A stretch of DNA of 35,550 bases from Actinomycetota bacterium (lineage in GTDB: Bacteria; Actinomycetota; Acidimicrobiia; Acidimicrobiales; Ilumatobacteraceae). The notes below the pieces were generated by a model. That model had not been told where the DNA came from and searched no databases. It saw only the letters and a program-made list of their open reading frames with translations. Both the position numbers and the translations under genes were made by a program. The stretch spans positions 1 to 35,550 of the forward strand of contig VFZD01000011.1 of assembly GCA_016871295.1 (NCBI GenBank), in the 5' to 3' direction. Shown one piece after another: positions 15,931 to 23,196 of the stretch (position 1 is the stretch's first letter; every line of letters starts with the position of its first letter).

Positions 15931-16994
15931 GGCTTGGTGATGTCGTCCCAGGTGAGAATGTGATCTTCGGGCAGATCGCGGCAGAATTTTTGGCCGATCA
16001 CCTGATCCCAATCCATCGGACTGATGCCGGTGCCGGGTCGTTTGGCGACGAGGTCTTGCTCGGTGATTTTCTGGTCGGCCTTGACGTCTCTGGTCAAGAC
16101 GATGCTCCGTCTGGCGTTCAAACGAGAAATCTCCTCGGTCTCGATCGGTGCTTTCGACCGAGTCGGGCCCACGAGTTCGTGCACCTTTTTGATGTTCGAC
16201 TGGAACCGCGCCAGATCTTTTTCATCCATCGCGTGGTAGTGATCGTTGCCGGGCAGCGTTTTGTCGAGGGTGAAATGCTTTTCGAGCACCACTGCACCAA
16301 GCAGGTGGGCCGCGACGAGGCTCGTCATCGACTCGGTCGGCAGGGTGTGGTCTGAATAGCCGAGCAACACTTCTGGATATCTGGCGCGCAAGTCTTCGAG
16401 CATGCCCAAATGGGCGTTCTCGTTGCGGGTCGGGTAGTTGAGAATGCAATGCATCAGACAGATTTCTCTCGCCCCGGCCGAGCGCAATATCTGCAGGGCG
16501 GCGTCGATTTCTTGCACGTTCGACGCTCCGGTCGACAGAATCACTGGTTTGCCCGTCATCGCAACTTTTTTCAACAGTGGCGGGTTGGTGATGTCGGCCG
16601 AGGCAATCTTGAAAAATCGCACCAGCGGATCGAGCATCTCGACCGCGCCCAAGTCGAACGGGGTCGAGACGAATTCGATGCCGCAGGCGGCGCAGTGTTT
16701 CGCGAGTTCCACGTATTCGGCCCGACCGAACGAGTCGTATTTGGTGAACAGTTCGTACTGGCTCGTCGTCGGTTCTTTGGTCGTGTCCCAGTATGAGGGC
16801 GAAAACTTCGAGGCGATCAAACCCGCCTTGTAGGTCTGAAACTTCGCCGCGTCGGCACCGCCCCGCTTGGCCGACTCGATCAACAATTTGGCGTTCTTCA
16901 GGCTGCCCTCGTGGTTGACGCCAATTTCGGCGATGACATATGGCGGGTCGGTCTCGCCGACGATCCGGTCGCCCAGTTTCATTTTTATCGTCAC
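15927..16994 (-). CDS. NeuB-family 3-deoxy-ulosonic acid synthase with SAF domain
   Basis: A 355-residue PEP-condensing synthase. The TIM barrel opens with [17 protein letters not shown] (about 19-35), followed by [24 protein letters not shown], the [11 protein letters not shown] strand and GYSDHTLP, all characteristic of the NeuB family. The C-terminal SAF/antifreeze-like domain occupies about 290-353 ([24 protein letters not shown]). NeuB enzymes join PEP to a C6 N-acyl sugar; the acceptor is not known here. It differs clearly in sequence from the LegI protein at 32901-33974, so the two should make different products. Start and stop overlap both neighbours by 4 bp (ATGA). With kdnAB alongside, it may form the 3-deoxy-2-ulosonic acid that those enzymes aminate. 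Confidence 0.88.
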   Translation of the reverse strand: MTIKMKLGDRIVGETDPPYVIAEIGVNHEGSLKNAKLLIESAKRGGADAAKFQTYKAGLIASKFSPSYWDTTKEPTTSQYELFTKYDSFGRAEYVELAKHCAACGIEFVSTPFDLGAVEMLDPLVRFFKIASADITNPPLLKKVAMTGKPVILSTGASNVQEIDAALQILRSAGAREICLMHCILNYPTRNENAHLGMLEDLRARYPEVLLGYSDHTLPTESMTSLVAAHLLGAVVLEKHFTLDKTLPGNDHYHAMDEKDLARFQSNIKKVHELVGPTRSKAPIETEEISRLNARRSIVLTRDVKADQKITEQDLVAKRPGTGISPMDWDQVIGQKFCRDLPEDHILTWDDITKP

Positions 16995-17656
16995 TTGGTC
17001 GACCCGTCACCGTGCTTTTGGATCAGACGCTGACGATGGTGCTCCATCGCCGCGATGTCGTTCGTCAAGTTGGTCTCGTGTCGTCGATACCGATAGAGCG
17101 GCAACTCGAGACGATGAACCCGATGTTTCTTGATGAACCTGAGCCGCAGGTCGGTTTCTTCGTGAAGCAAGAAGGTCTCGTCGTAGAGCCCGATATCGAT
17201 CAACTGCTCGGTTCTGAACATGACGCCGCAGGCGATCGGGTCGATCAGGCAATTCTTCCGACCCAAAACTTCTTCTTGATCGTCGACCAGAAGATAATCA
17301 CAGGCGACGGCGTCCATGTATTTGTTTTCGCGCAAAAATTCGTGCAACAGGTGCAAAAACTGCGAGTTGACATAATCGTCGGCGTCGACCCGAACGACGA
17401 ACGGCGTGCGGGCACGACGAATCGCCTTGTTCAACGAGGCGGGCAACCCGATGTTTTTTTCATTTTCGATCAACACGATTTCATCGGTGAATTCGCCCAG
17501 TACGGCACTGCTTCGATCGGTGCTTCCGTCGTTGATCACCACGATTTCAAACTTGTCGCGGTCGATCGTCTGGGCGATGAGCGAACGCAGACATCGCGAG
17601 ATGTATCGCTCTTGGTTATAGGCCGCAACGATCACCGAAATCACCGGTTGTGTCAT
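16991..17656 (-). CDS. Family 2 glycosyltransferase
   Basis: A 221-residue GT-A fold enzyme: [15 protein letters not shown] at 5-19, INDGSTD at 41-47 and the metal-binding DAD at 91-93 (VRVDADDYV). It ends soon after a C-terminal [13 protein letters not shown] segment and has no membrane segment, so it is a short soluble transferase. Within this operon it is the natural candidate to attach the operon's sugar, though donor and acceptor are not readable. It starts 2 bp after the kdnA-like stop and its TGA overlaps the neuB-like ATG. Confidence 0.87.
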   Translation of the reverse strand: MTQPVISVIVAAYNQERYISRCLRSLIAQTIDRDKFEIVVINDGSTDRSSAVLGEFTDEIVLIENEKNIGLPASLNKAIRRARTPFVVRVDADDYVNSQFLHLLHEFLRENKYMDAVACDYLLVDDQEEVLGRKNCLIDPIACGVMFRTEQLIDIGLYDETFLLHEETDLRLRFIKKHRVHRLELPLYRYRRHETNLTNDIAAMEHHRQRLIQKHGDGSTK

Positions 17657-17658
17657 GA

Positions 17659-18822
17659 CTACCGAACCAGAACTTTCTTCAGCGCCTTGTGCAGACGGGC
17701 GGGCACTGTCTCGTCCATCTTGACGACGACGGGCAACGACACCGCCTTGTCGAGTCGCTTGCGCGAGTCCTGAAACTGGTTGCCCAGGTCGCCGCCATGA
17801 CGAGCGACGAGCTCGGGCATGTGGGTCCAGGTACCGGCGAAATGCCAGGTCACGGCCTCGGGCAAAATCTTGGTCGACAAGCCCTCGGCGACGAGCGCTT
17901 CACGGCACTTTTTCGCCGTCGAACCGTCTTCGACGCTGAACACCAACGCGTCGGCCGTCTCGTAAGAGCCGGCCGGCACTTCTCGTGGCGTGAGGCCCGG
18001 CAGATCTTTGATCGCCGCCCACATCGAATCGCGATTCTTGCGCTGTGCAGCAACAACCGATGAAAGTTTCTTGAGTTGGGCCAAACCCACCGCGCCCTGC
18101 ATTTCGGTCATCCGAAAATTGAAGCCGCTGCTGGCCCTCGTGTCCTCCCAACGGGGCACCGTCGGGTTGTTTTCGTGACCGTGGTCGTGCCATGCGGCGG
18201 CGGCTTTGAAGTCGGTTTCATCTTGAAACACGATCATTCCGCCCTCACCGGTGGTCATCGTCTTGGCGAAATCGAAACTGAAAGCTCCCATGCGTCCCCA
18301 AGTGCCCAAGGGCATTTGGTCGAGCGAGCCGCCACAACCCCAGGCTGCGTCTTCGAGCAACACGACTTTGTTGTCGCGACAAATTTTGTCGATCGCAAAG
18401 AGATCGGCGGGGGTGCCCAGCATGTGCACGGCGATCACCGCCCGCGTCCTTGGCGTGATCAATTTTGCCAAAGACCGGGGATCGAGGTTGAGCGTGCCGT
18501 CGATCTCGGCGCAAACCGGGGTCGCCCCCGACTCGATGATCGCCTCGACCGTGGCGACAAAAGTGAAACTCTGGGTGATCACTTCGTCGCCCGGTTGCAG
18601 ATCCAATACCGCCAAAGCCACGCGCAACGCCGCCGTGCCCGAGGTTACGGCCAGGGCATGCGGCACGCCCAATGATTTCGCGAAGGCCCGCTCGAAATCC
18701 CGAACCTTCCAACGATCCTGTCGAATCGCGTCGAACGAGTGCCTGAACAACACTCCGCCGTTGTTGAAAATGTCGTCGACTTCGGCCTGTTCCTCGGCGC
18801 CGATCAACTCGTATCCGGGCAT
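17659..18822 (-). CDS. kdnA: KdnA-like aminotransferase (DegT/DnrJ/EryC1 family)
   Basis: A 387-residue PLP sugar aminotransferase. The PLP lysine is Lys187 in [15 protein letters not shown], with SGTAAL at 61-66 and [11 protein letters not shown] at 155-165. The start [11 protein letters not shown], the DRWKVRDFE segment (36-44), the AWHDHGHE stretch and the [20 protein letters not shown] region closely resemble the Shewanella KdnA sequence as I remember it, more so than other DegT enzymes. KdnA transaminates the C8 aldehyde of oxidised Kdo to the 8-amino sugar. Its immediate neighbour is a KdnB-like gene, the enzyme that supplies that aldehyde. The ATG has a TAAAAT box 6 nt upstream, so it may also have its own promoter inside the operon. 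Confidence 0.8.
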   Translation of the reverse strand: MPGYELIGAEEQAEVDDIFNNGGVLFRHSFDAIRQDRWKVRDFERAFAKSLGVPHALAVTSGTAALRVALAVLDLQPGDEVITQSFTFVATVEAIIESGATPVCAEIDGTLNLDPRSLAKLITPRTRAVIAVHMLGTPADLFAIDKICRDNKVVLLEDAAWGCGGSLDQMPLGTWGRMGAFSFDFAKTMTTGEGGMIVFQDETDFKAAAAWHDHGHENNPTVPRWEDTRASSGFNFRMTEMQGAVGLAQLKKLSSVVAAQRKNRDSMWAAIKDLPGLTPREVPAGSYETADALVFSVEDGSTAKKCREALVAEGLSTKILPEAVTWHFAGTWTHMPELVARHGGDLGNQFQDSRKRLDKAVSLPVVVKMDETVPARLHKALKKVLVR

Positions 18823-18828
18823 GAATAG

Positions 18829-18834
18829 ATTTTA
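18829..18834 (-). promoter_or_regulatory. Internal leaderless promoter -10 box before kdnA
   Basis: TAAAAT, 6 nt before the kdnA-like ATG at 18822, lies in the only sizeable gap (23 bp) in the middle of the operon. It could uncouple kdnA, the GT2, neuB-like and spsF-like genes from the upstream half. Confidence 0.5.
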
Positions 18835-18845
18835 CCCAGGGATCT

Positions 18846-19949
18846 CTACATCTTCTCGAACAACGAGATGATCCTCGCGTCCGTGAGCGTCGCGCGAAAG
18901 TTCTCGCCCAACGCGTTCGTCAGGGGTTTTTCGTGCTTGATCGTCGCGGCGATCAGATCGGTGCGAAGTTGGTCGGTGAGATTCGCGCAAACATTTTTCG
19001 GCAGGGTCACCTTCTGCTTTTCGATCATCTTGCGAAATTCGGCATGGGCCCCGGGATAAAAATCTTGCATCGCGTTCAAGACGATGCAATTCGCCACGCA
19101 ATGATGCAACCCGAAAACCACGCTCAACGCGGCGGAGAACGGGTGCACGACGCCGACATAACTGGTGGCGATCGCGCATCCCCCGAGGTAACTGGCGACC
19201 ATCAGGTCGCTTCGAAGTTCGTCGTTCATCATGTCGTCGCCCAGGAAAACCTTGCGGCACAGGTTCACGGTCTCGCGCGAATAGGCGTCACCGATCGCGT
19301 TTCGATATGAACCGGCGAGGGCCTCGATGCAATGAATGTACGCGTCCATGCCGGTGTAAAAATATTGGTTGCGCGGCACGCTCTTGGTCAGACTCGGGTC
19401 GAGCACGACATGATCGAACACCGTGAAATCGCTGTTCATCCCCAACTTGAGACCCGTGTCCAGATTCGTCATCACGCAGGTTCGCGTCGCCTCGGAACCC
19501 GTGCCCGAGATCGTCGGAACACCGATCTTGTGCACTCCCGCGACCCGCACCAAGTCCCAGCCCTGGTAATCGGCCGCCCGACCCCCGTTGGTCAACAGGT
19601 TCGAGACGGCCTTTGCGGTGTCCAACGTGATGCCGCCGCCAAAGCCGACGACTGTCGCGGGTTTGTCGTGACCCGAACCATGCAACTTTGCCACCAGCGC
19701 GTCGATTCCTTGGGTCGTCGGCTCGTCGACGGTGCCGACGAATTGAACCGAGTCGCCGGGCAGTGCGCCAAGGCTCGACGCCGTATCTGTGATTTTCTGA
19801 AAATAGTCGTCGATCAAAAACACCGCGTGTTTGTGGTCGTCGGTTCTTCGTGAGGCGACCAAATCTTTGACACCCGAGACGGCCCCCTGACCGAACGTGA
19901 AGCGGCCGACATTGCGCACGATCTTTATGCCGGTGTCGAGAATAGTCAC
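18846..19949 (-). CDS. kdnB: KdnB-like iron-containing alcohol dehydrogenase
   Basis: A 367-residue group III alcohol dehydrogenase. The nucleotide-binding VVGFGGGITLDTAKAV is at 100-115, and metal ligands can be assigned as Asp202 and His206 (YTGMDAYIH), His269 (VVHPFSAAL) and His283 (GLHHCVANC). The segments AADYQGWDL, GVPTISGTGSEATRT and LGMNSDFTVFD closely match Shewanella KdnB as I remember it. KdnB oxidises the C8 hydroxyl of Kdo so that KdnA can aminate it. The GTG start at 19949 overlaps the preceding TGA as GTGA; earlier starts in the same frame run through the phosphatase gene and have no homology. Confidence 0.83.
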   Translation of the reverse strand: MTILDTGIKIVRNVGRFTFGQGAVSGVKDLVASRRTDDHKHAVFLIDDYFQKITDTASSLGALPGDSVQFVGTVDEPTTQGIDALVAKLHGSGHDKPATVVGFGGGITLDTAKAVSNLLTNGGRAADYQGWDLVRVAGVHKIGVPTISGTGSEATRTCVMTNLDTGLKLGMNSDFTVFDHVVLDPSLTKSVPRNQYFYTGMDAYIHCIEALAGSYRNAIGDAYSRETVNLCRKVFLGDDMMNDELRSDLMVASYLGGCAIATSYVGVVHPFSAALSVVFGLHHCVANCIVLNAMQDFYPGAHAEFRKMIEKQKVTLPKNVCANLTDQLRTDLIAATIKHEKPLTNALGENFRATLTDARIISLFEKM

Positions 19950-20770
19950 GCCAGACCGCGCATTTTGTCGAACATCGTCACCGAGATTTCGAACTTGTTG
20001 TTGCTCGCCACGACAGTGCACGGGTCGCTGTGAATGTTCTCGACCAGGTTGACCCCTTCGAGTTGAAAAGTTCCGCCAGCCCCGTTGAGAATCGCCAAAC
20101 CCGCGGCGACATCCCAAAACATGATGTTGTGTTCGGCGTAGACGTCGGCCGCCCCGGTCGCGACCAAACTCAACGAGGCCGCCGCCGAACCGATCATGCG
20201 AATCTTGCCGAAGGTCGTGAGAATTTCGGCGAAACTGTTCATCATTTTCGGATCATCGATCGGAAACCTGCTCGGAAAACCGGTCGCGAGCGTGGCCTGA
20301 CCGCGATCGGCGCGATCAGAAACCGTGATCTGTTTGTTGCCGATGTGGGCGCCGATTCGCGGCCCACCATAGATCGTCTCTTTGGTGGCGAGATTGAACA
20401 TCGCCCCGAGCACGGGTGTGTTGTCGTGCCACAACCCGACCGAAATCATCGACGGCCCCAAACTTCGGCTGAAGTTGTAACTGCCGTCGAGTGGATCGAC
20501 CACCCACAACAAACCGGGCAAGTGCTTGCCGGGTATATAGCCGGTCTCCTCGCTGAGAATCGCGTATCCCGTGTTCTTGAGTTCCTTCAGCAACGGCTTT
20601 TCCAACAAAGTATCGGCTTCGAGTTTCACCTCGCGACCGCCCACCTGCAGGTCGACGATGTTCTTGGCGGTGGCGTTATTGGCGCGCAAGAACTTTTTGC
20701 CGACCTTCTCGACGAGCTCCTTGGCCACGACGGTCAGACCTTGAACATCGTTGATCGTGAGTTGGTTCAT
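19946..20770 (-). CDS. Inositol-monophosphatase-family sugar phosphatase
   Basis: A 274-residue Mg-dependent phosphatase of the IMPase/FBPase superfamily. The metal site is complete: AILSEETG (about 76-83), VVDPLDGSYNFSRS (about 97-110) and MFWDVAAGLAILNGAGG (about 226-242). In this operon it could remove phosphate from a sugar or ulosonic-acid phosphate, the role KdsC plays in classic Kdo synthesis; that is inference. The ATG at 20770 overlaps the preceding stop as ATGA, and an upstream in-frame extension to 20938 has no homology. Confidence 0.85.
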   Translation of the reverse strand: MNQLTINDVQGLTVVAKELVEKVGKKFLRANNATAKNIVDLQVGGREVKLEADTLLEKPLLKELKNTGYAILSEETGYIPGKHLPGLLWVVDPLDGSYNFSRSLGPSMISVGLWHDNTPVLGAMFNLATKETIYGGPRIGAHIGNKQITVSDRADRGQATLATGFPSRFPIDDPKMMNSFAEILTTFGKIRMIGSAAASLSLVATGAADVYAEHNIMFWDVAAGLAILNGAGGTFQLEGVNLVENIHSDPCTVVASNNKFEISVTMFDKMRGLA

Positions 20771-21819
20771 TTGTTGGCCTCCGGGTTTTCGATCTTGAAT
20801 TGTTCTCGCCATCCCGGGTCGGCGTAGTAGATCTGGTAAACGAGTTTCATCGTTTGATATGCGTCGTGCGAGGTGCCGCTTTGCACGGGCTCGTCCGCCA
20901 GAATGCTCCTCGTGAACTCGGCGATCTCGCGGTCCCACGACGGATCGTCGTGATACTCGAACAGTTCTTCTTTCGGATCACCATTGTCGTGGTCGGGATC
21001 GGCGGTGACCAGCGTCATGGTCTCATTGCCGTAGCTCTTTGATCCCGAAAGAATGCCGCGCAAGATCACGCCGCCACGCTGCATGTTGATGTCGAGACTG
21101 AATTGGTGACGCCATTGCGTCGCCGAACTGTTGAGCATCGCGACCACCCCGTCGGCGGTGCGCATCAGCGCATACGCGTTGTCTTCGACGTTGTAACCCC
21201 AATGGCCGTTCGAGATGAAACTCTTGACGTCGACGAATTCTCCGGCGAACAGCCGCATCAAGTCGACCATATGGATGCCCTGATCGAGCAGCACGCCCCC
21301 GCCGGCGACCTCGCGCTTTGCCCGCCAATCGGCTTGGTTGAAGGTGATCAACTTCGACTTTCCATAGACGCCGCGGATGTTGATGATGTTGCCGAATCGA
21401 CCCGAGCGAATGATCCTCAAGGCATCCTGCACCGAATCGTGATAACGATGGTTGAAGCCGTACATCAGGCGCGATCCCGGGTTCTTCTTCTCGGTCCGCA
21501 TCACACCGGCGATGTCGGACATGTCTCGACCAGGCGGTTTTTCGCAAAAAACGTGCAAACCGAGATCTAATCCCGCGCGGGTGACCTCGGCGGCGATGTC
21601 GTTGGTCATGCACACGATCAGTACGTCGAGTTGCTGTTGCAACAGCTGTCGGTAGGTTCGAAAATACGGCACGCCATTGGGCAGCACACCGTCCTGGTGA
21701 AAAACACGGTCGCAAACCGCAACGAGTTTCAGGTTCGGGTGGCGCTCGACGCAGTCTCCCCTGCGCTTTCCGACGACACCGTAGCCGGCGATGCCGACCC
21801 TCAACTCGTCTGTCGTCAT
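20767..21819 (-). CDS. Gfo/Idh/MocA-family oxidoreductase
   Basis: A 350-residue NAD(P)-dependent sugar dehydrogenase. The Rossmann motif GIAGYGVVGKRRGD is at 9-22, the family lysine in HVFCEKPPGR at about 88-97, and the substrate-site LLDQGIHMVDLMRLFAG (about 175-192) matches the catalytic GGG..DxGxHxxD pattern. Members oxidise or reduce sugar hydroxyls, including UDP-sugars and inositols. Here it may make or reshape the aldose that enters the ulosonic-acid route. The ATG at 21819 has GAGAAG just upstream, 21 bp after the aldolase stop. Confidence 0.86.
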   Translation of the reverse strand: MTTDELRVGIAGYGVVGKRRGDCVERHPNLKLVAVCDRVFHQDGVLPNGVPYFRTYRQLLQQQLDVLIVCMTNDIAAEVTRAGLDLGLHVFCEKPPGRDMSDIAGVMRTEKKNPGSRLMYGFNHRYHDSVQDALRIIRSGRFGNIINIRGVYGKSKLITFNQADWRAKREVAGGGVLLDQGIHMVDLMRLFAGEFVDVKSFISNGHWGYNVEDNAYALMRTADGVVAMLNSSATQWRHQFSLDINMQRGGVILRGILSGSKSYGNETMTLVTADPDHDNGDPKEELFEYHDDPSWDREIAEFTRSILADEPVQSGTSHDAYQTMKLVYQIYYADPGWREQFKIENPEANK

Positions 21820-21840
21820 CTTCTCAGTTTAAATTCTGCG

Positions 21841-22599
21841 TCACTTCGGCGCGGACACGCTGTGGTTCAAGAAAACCGTGTCGACTCCGTAGGCGATGAA
21901 GGTGTAGCCCTCGCGCACCCGTTGATCAAGCATCTTCGGGTCGGGCTGCACGACATGAATGCCGCACGGTACCTTGTGTTTCGCGCAGAGTTCGAGCATC
22001 TTTGCCAATGCATCTTTGTATTTCTTGTTCTCGAAGTCTCCGGTGATCCCCATCGAGGCCGAAAGATCGTAGGGGCCGACCATCACCGCGTCCAGACCCC
22101 TGACCTTGATTATCGAGTCGAGGTTGTTGACCGCATCAACGTGCTCGATCTGGGCGATGACCAACGATTCCTGCGACTCGGGCATGTAGTCGTCGAAGTT
22201 TTGGCCAAAAAGATTCGCGCGCTGGAACCCGACACCGCGTCGACCCCGGGGCGGCCAATGGCACTCGTCGATGATCGCCTGAATTTGTTCGGCCGACGAG
22301 ATCATCGGAACAACGACGCCGGCGGCCCCTTGATCGAGTGCCTGTCGACAATTGATCACCGTCGGGCTGGCGACCCGCGCCATGGGCAAGGTGCCGCCCA
22401 ACTCGAGCGCCCGAAAGATATCGGGCAGTTGACTCACCGAGACGGGGCCGTGCTCCATGTCGATCGCGACCCACTCATAACCGGCGCGTCCCATGATTTC
22501 GGCGACATTCGAATCGGCAAGTTGCATCCAGCTTCCGAGGCTCGTCTTGCCGCTTTGCAACTTCGAACGAATCGCACGAACTTTTTCAAGTTTGTTCAT
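21841..22599 (-). CDS. HpcH/HpaI-family class II aldolase
   Basis: A 252-residue aldolase/citrate-lyase-type TIM barrel. It carries GYEWVAIDMEHGPVS (40-54), ALDQGAAGVVVPMI (about 86-99), QIEHVDAVNNLDSII with a metal Glu, and the metal Asp in VMVGPYDLSASMG. Members cleave or form 4-hydroxy-2-oxo acids from pyruvate and an aldehyde. As the first gene of an operon that also holds a NeuB-type synthase, it provides a second C-C bond-forming enzyme acting on pyruvate-derived keto acids; it could degrade or build the ulosonic acid. The ATG has GAGGA with only 3 nt spacing. Confidence 0.86.
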   Translation of the reverse strand: MNKLEKVRAIRSKLQSGKTSLGSWMQLADSNVAEIMGRAGYEWVAIDMEHGPVSVSQLPDIFRALELGGTLPMARVASPTVINCRQALDQGAAGVVVPMISSAEQIQAIIDECHWPPRGRRGVGFQRANLFGQNFDDYMPESQESLVIAQIEHVDAVNNLDSIIKVRGLDAVMVGPYDLSASMGITGDFENKKYKDALAKMLELCAKHKVPCGIHVVQPDPKMLDQRVREGYTFIAYGVDTVFLNHSVSAPK

Positions 22600-22630
22600 T
22601 GGTCCTCGATCACCGGGAGTGATGATTAAA

Positions 22631-22636
22631 AATTTA
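22631..22636 (-). promoter_or_regulatory. Possible -10 box for the aldolase-kdn operon
   Basis: TAAATT lies about 31 nt upstream of the aldolase ATG in an A/T-rich patch between the tRNA and the operon. It would give a leader of about 24 nt carrying GAGGA. Read-through from the tRNA is an alternative. Confidence 0.35.
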
Positions 22637-22644
22637 CTGCGAAA

Positions 22645-22721
<77 letters not shown>

Positions 22722-22732
22722 TCGTGTCACTC

Positions 22733-22738
22733 AGGCTA
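22733..22738 (-). promoter_or_regulatory. Possible -10 box for tRNA-fMet
   Basis: TAGCCT ends 11 nt before the tRNA 5' end, which would give a short pre-tRNA leader of about 4 nt. It lies in the 45-bp divergent gap shared with the coiled-coil gene, where CATAAT (22751-22756, plus) is a candidate -10 box for that gene. Confidence 0.35.
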
Positions 22739-22766
22739 CCAGCGACATGACATAATCGCTGATGCG

Positions 22767-23150
22767 ATGTCTTTGTTCAAAAGAATGCCGAAGGCGAAGC
22801 AGTCTGACCTAGAAATCTTGAAAGCCGAATTGGTCGAATTGCGCAACGAACTGACGAAACGAACAAACGCGCTATCGCTGGTCACCGCGGCGACGAACGG
22901 ACTCGACCAAAAAATTGCGATCATCGACAATCGACTCGCGGCGATGACGACTGAACTGTCGCATCAGCTGCACGAACTCGGGCGGGAAATCGAAACAATC
23001 TCAAAAACCACGCAAGGGTCGGCCTCGCGCGAAGCCCTAGAACAACTGAAGGTAAACCAAACCAGGATCGCCAACGAACAAGCGCGCTACGAAATTGCGT
23101 TCCGTCAGGATTTGGCCGAGATCGTCGAACAGCTGCGCAAATCCAGATAG
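22767..23150 (+). CDS. Small coiled-coil protein of unknown function
   Basis: A 127-residue protein that I do not recognise. Almost the whole chain after a basic N-terminus (MSLFKRMPKAKQ) is predicted by eye to be helical with leucine/isoleucine heptads (about residues 14-45 and 50-125), rich in Glu, Gln and Lys, and with no membrane segment. The codon usage matches its neighbours and the frame is free of alternatives, so it is likely real. It is divergent from tRNA-fMet and convergent with the UPF0182 gene (46 bp apart, no clear hairpin). It may be a structural or partner protein; nothing more can be said. Confidence 0.68.
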   Translation: MSLFKRMPKAKQSDLEILKAELVELRNELTKRTNALSLVTAATNGLDQKIAIIDNRLAAMTTELSHQLHELGREIETISKTTQGSASREALEQLKVNQTRIANEQARYEIAFRQDLAEIVEQLRKSR

Positions 23151-23196
23151 CAAATTGTCTGCACCTGATCAGCGACCAATCGACCGTCAATTACCT

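Noticed and set aside
22604-22620. Short inverted repeat (TCAC..GTGA) between the tRNA and the aldolase gene as a terminator
   Set aside because: The stem is only about 4 bp with no T-run in the right direction.
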